Shown here in pieces: positions 58,992-64,000 of a stretch of DNA of 64,000 nucleotides. The stretch's first letter is position 1; every line of letters begins with the position of its first letter. The DNA comes from Paraburkholderia sp. PREW-6R (lineage in GTDB: Bacteria; Pseudomonadota; Gammaproteobacteria; Burkholderiales; Burkholderiaceae): contig NZ_CP155073.1 in NCBI RefSeq assembly GCF_039621805.1, forward strand, positions 1,984,001-2,048,000, given 5' to 3'. Under the pieces are notes generated by a model. That model was not told the origin of the DNA and ran no database searches. It was given only the letters and a program-made list of their open reading frames with translations. The position numbers and the translations under genes are program-made.

Positions 58992-59891
58992 TTACGGTGC
59001 CGGCGGCGGCTCTTCCTGGGCCGCTCTTGCGACCAGTGCCGCGAGCTCGGTTTCGTCGAAGCCGGCATCCCGACGCGCGTCGAAATTGAACGGTCCGCGT
59101 AATTTCGGTGCGTGATACTGGTCGGCAAGACGGATGTAAGTCGGGTGCGGATCGAGGCCGTGTTCGTCGCACAGATGCCGGAACCAGCGATTGCCGATCA
59201 GCACATGGCCGATCTCGTCGCGCAGGATGATATCCAGAATTGCCGCGGACGCGTGATCGCCCGCCTGTTGCAGACGCGCGCGAATTGGCGGCGACGCGTC
59301 GAGGCCACGCGCTTCGAGCGTGCGCGGCACGAGCGCCATGCGCGCGAGCACGTCGCCACGGGTACGTTCGCACATGTCCCAAAGGCCGTCATGCGCCGGA
59401 AAGTCACCGTACGCGTGGCCATATTCCGCGAGACGCGCCGTGAGCAGCGAGAAGTGATAGGCCTCCTCGGCGGCAACCTTGAGCCAGTCGACGTAAAAGG
59501 CGGCCGGCATGTGGGAAAAGCGCCAGACGGCGTCGAGCGCGAGATTGATCGCGTTGAATTCGATGTGCGCAAGTGCGTGCAGCAGCACGGCGCGGCCTTG
59601 CGGAGATTGCATGCTGCGCCGCTCCAGCTTGCGCGGCTCGACCAGTTCGGGCCGGGAGGGACGGCCTGGCAAGCCGGCCGGCTCGGCAAGTTCGAGTGCT
59701 GCGGGACAGGTCATGTCGCCGTCGAGCACCGCCGCGTGAATCGCGCGCGCCGCCGCGGCCTTTGCGACCGGTTCGGCCTCGAGCAGTGCAGCGAGCGCCG
59801 CACTGCGGGCGCAACCGCCGACACGCTCGCCTTGCGGTAGCGAGGTAGCGTGTGGAGGACTAGACGGGACAGATCGAGTGGCGAAAACCAT
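58992..59891 (-). CDS. ferritin-like DUF455 family protein
   Basis: A 299-residue protein with a predicted four-helix ferritin-like core. Candidate diiron ligands are the Glu and His in HALAHIEFNAINLALDAVWRF, KVAAEEAYHFSLL and ILRDEIGHVLIGNRWF. The end PTYIRLADQYHAPKLRGPFNFDARRDAGF is a family signature. The function is unknown. I chose the ATG at 59891; the upstream frame is not conserved. It is divergent from the gamma-carbonic anhydrase gene (288 bp). Confidence 0.88.
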   Translation of the reverse strand: MVFATRSVPSSPPHATSLPQGERVGGCARSAALAALLEAEPVAKAAAARAIHAAVLDGDMTCPAALELAEPAGLPGRPSRPELVEPRKLERRSMQSPQGRAVLLHALAHIEFNAINLALDAVWRFSHMPAAFYVDWLKVAAEEAYHFSLLTARLAEYGHAYGDFPAHDGLWDMCERTRGDVLARMALVPRTLEARGLDASPPIRARLQQAGDHASAAILDIILRDEIGHVLIGNRWFRHLCDEHGLDPHPTYIRLADQYHAPKLRGPFNFDARRDAGFDETELAALVARAAQEEPPPAP

Positions 59892-60179
59892 GACAAGCAA
59901 AGAGAAAAAACGCGGGCCGGATCGTTTCCGACATCCAGCATCCAGATTCGGCCTGCGGCAAGCGTGCGCCAGCCGTTCAGCAAGCAGGAATCGCCGTGGC
60001 CGTGCTTCGCTCAGACAGCCGGAGACAGCCAAGCGGCCCAACCACACAACCGTTTACAATACCCGATTCGACTCATCAGCGCGCCTGACGCGCCGGCCGG
60101 CGTTCCCGCACGGCCAGCGGGACACGACATTCAGACCCTTGCTCCGCGCAATGCGCGCGACCGATCCAGAGGAGACACT

Positions 60180-60704
60180 GTGACCATCTACAAGCTTGGC
60201 GACGCCGCCCCGACTATCCATGAGAGCGTGTTCGTCGCAGATTCGGCGAACATCATCGGCAACGTGACGCTCGAGGAGAACGCCAGTGTCTGGTTCGGCG
60301 CGACGATTCGCGGCGACAACGAGCCGATTACCATCGGCGCAGGCAGCAACGTACAGGAAAGCGCCGTGCTCCATGCGGACGCGGGTTTCCCGCTGACAGT
60401 CGCACGGAACGTCACGATCGGCCACCAGGTCATGCTGCACGGCTGCACGATCGGCGAAGGCTCGTTGATCGGCATTCAGGCGGTGGTCTTGAATGGAGCG
60501 GTAATCGGCCGCAACTGTCTGGTCGGAGCGGGAGCCGTCGTGACCGAAGGCAAGGTGTTTCCCGACAATTCGCTGATTCTCGGCGCGCCCGCCAGAGTGG
60601 TGCGCGAACTCACCGAGACGGATATCGCCAATCTGAAGCGCAGCTCGGCAGGTTATGTCGAGCGGTGCGAGTATTTCAAGGCGCAACTCGTGCGCATCGG
60701 CTAA
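60180..60704 (+). CDS. gamma-carbonic anhydrase family protein
   Basis: A 174-residue left-handed beta-helix protein of the YrdA/CaiE type. The three zinc-site histidines are H65, H82 and H87 (VLHADAG, IGHQVMLHGC), and the hexapeptide turns are regular (IGNVTL, IGAGSN, IGEGSL, IGRNCL). Activity as an anhydrase is unproven in this group. It starts with GTG, supported by AGGAGA seven bases upstream. hslO follows 63 bp later and is probably co-transcribed. Confidence 0.93.
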   Translation: MTIYKLGDAAPTIHESVFVADSANIIGNVTLEENASVWFGATIRGDNEPITIGAGSNVQESAVLHADAGFPLTVARNVTIGHQVMLHGCTIGEGSLIGIQAVVLNGAVIGRNCLVGAGAVVTEGKVFPDNSLILGAPARVVRELTETDIANLKRSSAGYVERCEYFKAQLVRIG

Positions 60705-60767
60705 CCAGCCGGGCGCGCGGCGCGCAGGGCGCGGCATCAGGCCGCGTCATTCGACCGAGGAAAAGTT

Positions 60768-61718
60768 GTGAGCGACCAGTTGCAAAAATTCATGTTCAGC
60801 GCTGCGCCGGTGCGCGGCGAGATCGTTTCACTGCGCAATACGTGGCAGGAAGTGCTGACGCGGCGGGATTACCCGGCGCCCGTGAGAACCATTCTCGGCG
60901 AGATGATGGCCGCATGCGCGCTGCTGTCGGCCAATCTGAAGTTCGACGGCACGCTCATCATGCAGATTTTCGGTGACGGGCCGGCCAAGATGCTGGTCGT
61001 GCAGTGCAGCTCGGATCTGTCCATGCGCGCCACTGCAAAGCTGTCCGGCGAGAGCGACAGCGTAATCAGCGACGATCTTTCAATGATCGACCTTCTGAAC
61101 GCAAGCGGCCACGGCCGTTGCGTGATCACCCTCGACCCGCGCGACAAGCAGCCCGGCCAGCAGCCGTATCAGAGTATCGTGCCGCTGTCGGGTGTGGACG
61201 GCCCGCTCAAAACCATGTCGGAAGTGCTCGAGCACTACATGCACCACTCGGAACAGCTCGACACGCGCCTGTGGCTCGCCGCGAACACCGACCGCGCGGT
61301 CGGCATGCTGCTGCAGAAGCTGCCCGGCGACGGCGGCATCGTCCCGCATCCCGGCGATCTCGACGCGGATACCTGGGAGCGCGTGTGCACGCTTGGCGGC
61401 ACCATGTCGCAGGACGAACTGCTCAAGGAAGAACCGGAAACGATTTTCCGCCGGCTGTTCTGGCAGGAAAACGTACAGCATTTTGAGCCTGCGAAGACGC
61501 GCTTCGAATGCAGCTGTTCACGCGAGAAAGTCGGCGCCATGCTGAAAATGCTGGGCCGCGACGAGGTGGACAGTGTGATCGCGGAGCGCGGTCACGTCGA
61601 AATTCATTGCGAATTCTGCAACCAGCGATATGAGTTCGACCCGGTGGACGTGGCGCAACTTTTCGTCGCCGATGCGCTCTCACAAGGTGTGACGCCCGCG
61701 GCCGACCAGCGGCATTAA
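60768..61718 (+). CDS. hslO: redox-regulated chaperone Hsp33
   Basis: A 316-residue chaperone activated by oxidation and unfolding. The N-terminal substrate domain has MMAACALLSANLKFDGTLIMQIFGDGP. The C-terminal zinc switch carries the four cysteines as CSC (in FECSCSREKV) and CEFC (in IHCEFCNQRY); the first pair is CxC, as in E. coli Hsp33. The start is GTG with GAGGAAA upstream. Confidence 0.96.
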   Translation: MSDQLQKFMFSAAPVRGEIVSLRNTWQEVLTRRDYPAPVRTILGEMMAACALLSANLKFDGTLIMQIFGDGPAKMLVVQCSSDLSMRATAKLSGESDSVISDDLSMIDLLNASGHGRCVITLDPRDKQPGQQPYQSIVPLSGVDGPLKTMSEVLEHYMHHSEQLDTRLWLAANTDRAVGMLLQKLPGDGGIVPHPGDLDADTWERVCTLGGTMSQDELLKEEPETIFRRLFWQENVQHFEPAKTRFECSCSREKVGAMLKMLGRDEVDSVIAERGHVEIHCEFCNQRYEFDPVDVAQLFVADALSQGVTPAADQRH

Positions 61719-61763
61719 CGCGACGCACAGGGTCCGAAGGCGTCCGGCGGATGGAGACTGAAC

Positions 61764-62144
61764 ATGACTTATCGAACTTCGTTCAAGCGTAGCGCACACT
61801 CGCTCGCCATGCTGGCCGTGCTGGGCAGTGCCGCTGTGCTAAGCGGCTGCATGATGGACCCGCCGGGTCCGTCGCCGATTTACAGCCGGCTTCCTGCTGA
61901 CCAGTCGGGCGCAGCCAGCACCGTGCAACCGCTCTCCCCTGCGGAACGTCAACGCTACGATGCGATCGATCAGCAGGTGATGGCCGAGCAGAATCAGGCG
62001 ATCGCCGCGGAAAACGCGGCTCAGGCGTACTCGCGGTATTACTCGCCGCCGGTGAGCGTGTACGGCAGCTATTACGGTGGCGGCTGGGGACATGGCTGGG
62101 GCACCGGTGTCGGGATCGGCTACGGGCCGACCTGGGGCTGGTAG
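61764..62144 (+). CDS. small Gly/Tyr-rich lipoprotein
   Basis: A 126-residue protein. The signal peptide ends VLSGC (lipid cysteine C29). The middle is polar (PLSPAERQRYDAIDQQVMAEQNQAIAAENAAQAY, probably helical). The last 35 residues are Gly/Tyr/Trp-rich (YGSYYGGGWGHGW...) and flexible. Residue +2 is Met, compatible with outer-membrane sorting. GGAG lies upstream of the ATG. The function is unknown; a strong terminator follows. Confidence 0.83.
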   Translation: MTYRTSFKRSAHSLAMLAVLGSAAVLSGCMMDPPGPSPIYSRLPADQSGAASTVQPLSPAERQRYDAIDQQVMAEQNQAIAAENAAQAYSRYYSPPVSVYGSYYGGGWGHGWGTGVGIGYGPTWGW

Positions 62145-62197
62145 GCGAGCCGCATCGGATAGAACGCAATCCGGCATGCTTGGAATGCGTTGGGCGA

Positions 62198-62229
62198 AAA
62201 AAAGGCGTGGTTCGTACCACGCCTTTTTT
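62198..62229. terminator. bidirectional terminator
   Basis: AAAAAAGGCGTGGT-TCGT-ACCACGCCTTTTTT: a 14-bp perfect stem with a 4-nt loop and T-runs in both directions, between the convergent lipoprotein and ftsB genes. Confidence 0.95.
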
Positions 62230-62290
62230 GCGTCTGGCCTCGGCCTGAGGCGATCGGATTGCCGCTTCGGTTGCCGCCTGGTTTGCCACT

Positions 62291-62728
62291 TCAGTGCGCA
62301 GCCGGCTTCCTGTCCTTCGCGCCGCCCTTGCCACCGTGTTTGCGATCTGGCTTCGCACGCGACTCGGGGTTCGGCACCACATGCAGCGGCGCGGCCGACA
62401 CTTCCCCACGCGTCGACGTTGTCACCGACGGCGTGTTCGCGCTCGGCAACGGCGCATTCGGCGACACGAACTGCACGAACACCTCGCCGTCTTTGACCAT
62501 GCCCATTTCGTAACGCGCCCGCTCTTCCACCGCAGCCGTGCCGTTTTGCAAGTCTTGCACTTCACCCTGAATGCGCTCGTTGCGCAGCTTGGAATCGGTG
62601 TTCTTTTGCAGTTGCTGCGCCAGTTGCTGCTGCAACTCGTGGACGCGCAGCCAGCCGCCGTGCCCCCACCAGAGCGGGTACTGGATCAGCGCCAGCAGTA
62701 CGATCAGGACAGCAGTGACGAGCCGCAT
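62291..62728 (-). CDS. ftsB: cell division protein FtsB with basic tail
   Basis: A 145-residue bitopic septum protein. The transmembrane helix is residues 3-20 ([19 protein letters not shown]), followed by a coiled coil ([33 protein letters not shown]) and the conserved [23 protein letters not shown]. FtsB joins FtsL and FtsQ to activate septal synthesis. E. coli FtsB has 103 residues; the extra 45 here are Pro/Ser/Thr-rich, ending in a Lys/Arg/Gly stretch ([18 protein letters not shown]). It follows eno, a common arrangement, with a strong hairpin between. Confidence 0.94.
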   Translation of the reverse strand: MRLVTAVLIVLLALIQYPLWWGHGGWLRVHELQQQLAQQLQKNTDSKLRNERIQGEVQDLQNGTAAVEERARYEMGMVKDGEVFVQFVSPNAPLPSANTPSVTTSTRGEVSAAPLHVVPNPESRAKPDRKHGGKGGAKDRKPAAH

Positions 62729-62749
62729 GAAATAAGCACAATAAATACA

Positions 62750-62778
62750 CGCCGCCCTGCGCTATACGCAGGGCGGCG
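62750..62778 (-). terminator. terminator or attenuator between eno and ftsB
   Basis: CGCCGCCCTGCG and CGCAGGGCGGCG form a 12-bp perfect stem with a 5-nt loop (CTATA on plus). On the minus strand it is followed by TGTATTTATTGTG, T-rich but interrupted. It would reduce read-through from eno into ftsB, 22 bp before the ftsB ATG. Confidence 0.65.
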
Positions 62779-62834
62779 GGTCAATCAGAAACGAAGAATA
62801 ACCGGCTCATCGGTCAGCGCTAGCTGCGTGACCA

Positions 62835-64000
<1,166 letters not shown>

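Overview
The window is 64 kb of GC-rich chromosomal backbone from a beta-proteobacterium of the Burkholderiaceae. Paraburkholderia or a close relative is most likely. The evidence is the codon bias towards G/C in third positions, the run ndk-rlmN-rodZ-ispG-hisS-yfgM-bamB-der-hfq-hflX-hflK-hflC-hisZ-purA, and the order cysS-glycosylase-accA-tilS-lysC-tRNA-Ser, all of which match Burkholderia-type genomes as I know them. I see no insertion sequence, prophage, integrase, CRISPR array, toxin-antitoxin pair or secretion cluster. This is a dense housekeeping region, not an accessory island.

Region by region. 1-8.2 kb, mostly minus strand: a small exported protein, tRNA-Ser(GCU), lysC (aspartate-family amino acids), tilS (tRNA-Ile lysidine), accA (fatty acid synthesis), a base-excision DNA glycosylase with a histone-like tail, and cysS. 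8.4-11.3 kb, plus strand: a TPR protein, a periplasmic and a cytoplasmic cyclophilin, and lpxH (lipid A). 11.4-13.6 kb, minus: cysE and trmJ. 13.9-20.6 kb, plus: suhB, lplT, mutS and a repeat-bearing degenerate phosphoesterase. 20.6-29.6 kb, mixed: slyD, the ribosomal oxygenase roxA, an Ala-rich lipoprotein, a DinG/YoaA-type helicase, a DUF465 protein, a Gln-rich exported coiled-coil protein and tex. 29.8-49.4 kb, minus: kup, a phosphoribosyltransferase, purA, hisZ, hflC/hflK, hflX, hfq, der, bamB, yfgM, hisS, ispG, rodZ, rlmN and ndk. 49.6-50.3 kb, plus: a Bax-inhibitor-1 family membrane protein. 50.5-59.9 kb, minus: a metallo-hydrolase, bamC, dapA, a methyltransferase, trpS, an M50 protease, a YciO protein, a PHP phosphoesterase, an alpha/beta hydrolase and a ferritin-like DUF455 protein. 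60.2-62.1 kb, plus: gamma-carbonic anhydrase, hslO and a lipoprotein. 62.3-64 kb, minus: ftsB and eno, the latter cut by the right edge.

Functionally the window combines translation (three aminoacyl-tRNA synthetases, three tRNA/rRNA modification enzymes, der, hfq, roxA), envelope assembly (bamB, bamC, lpxH, lplT, rodZ, ftsB, periplasmic cyclophilin), proteostasis (hflK/C, hslO, slyD, ppiA/B) and core metabolism. The oddities are local. Degenerate 12-bp tandem repeats occur at three separate loci (inside cysE, inside the phosphoesterase gene and in an intergenic region), and a 15-bp repeat lies in hflK. Several housekeeping proteins carry low-complexity extensions (glycosylase, CysE, HflK, FtsB, RoxA). 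A conserved operon has an unusually long der-bamB gap containing strong hairpins. I found no convincing new multi-gene system.
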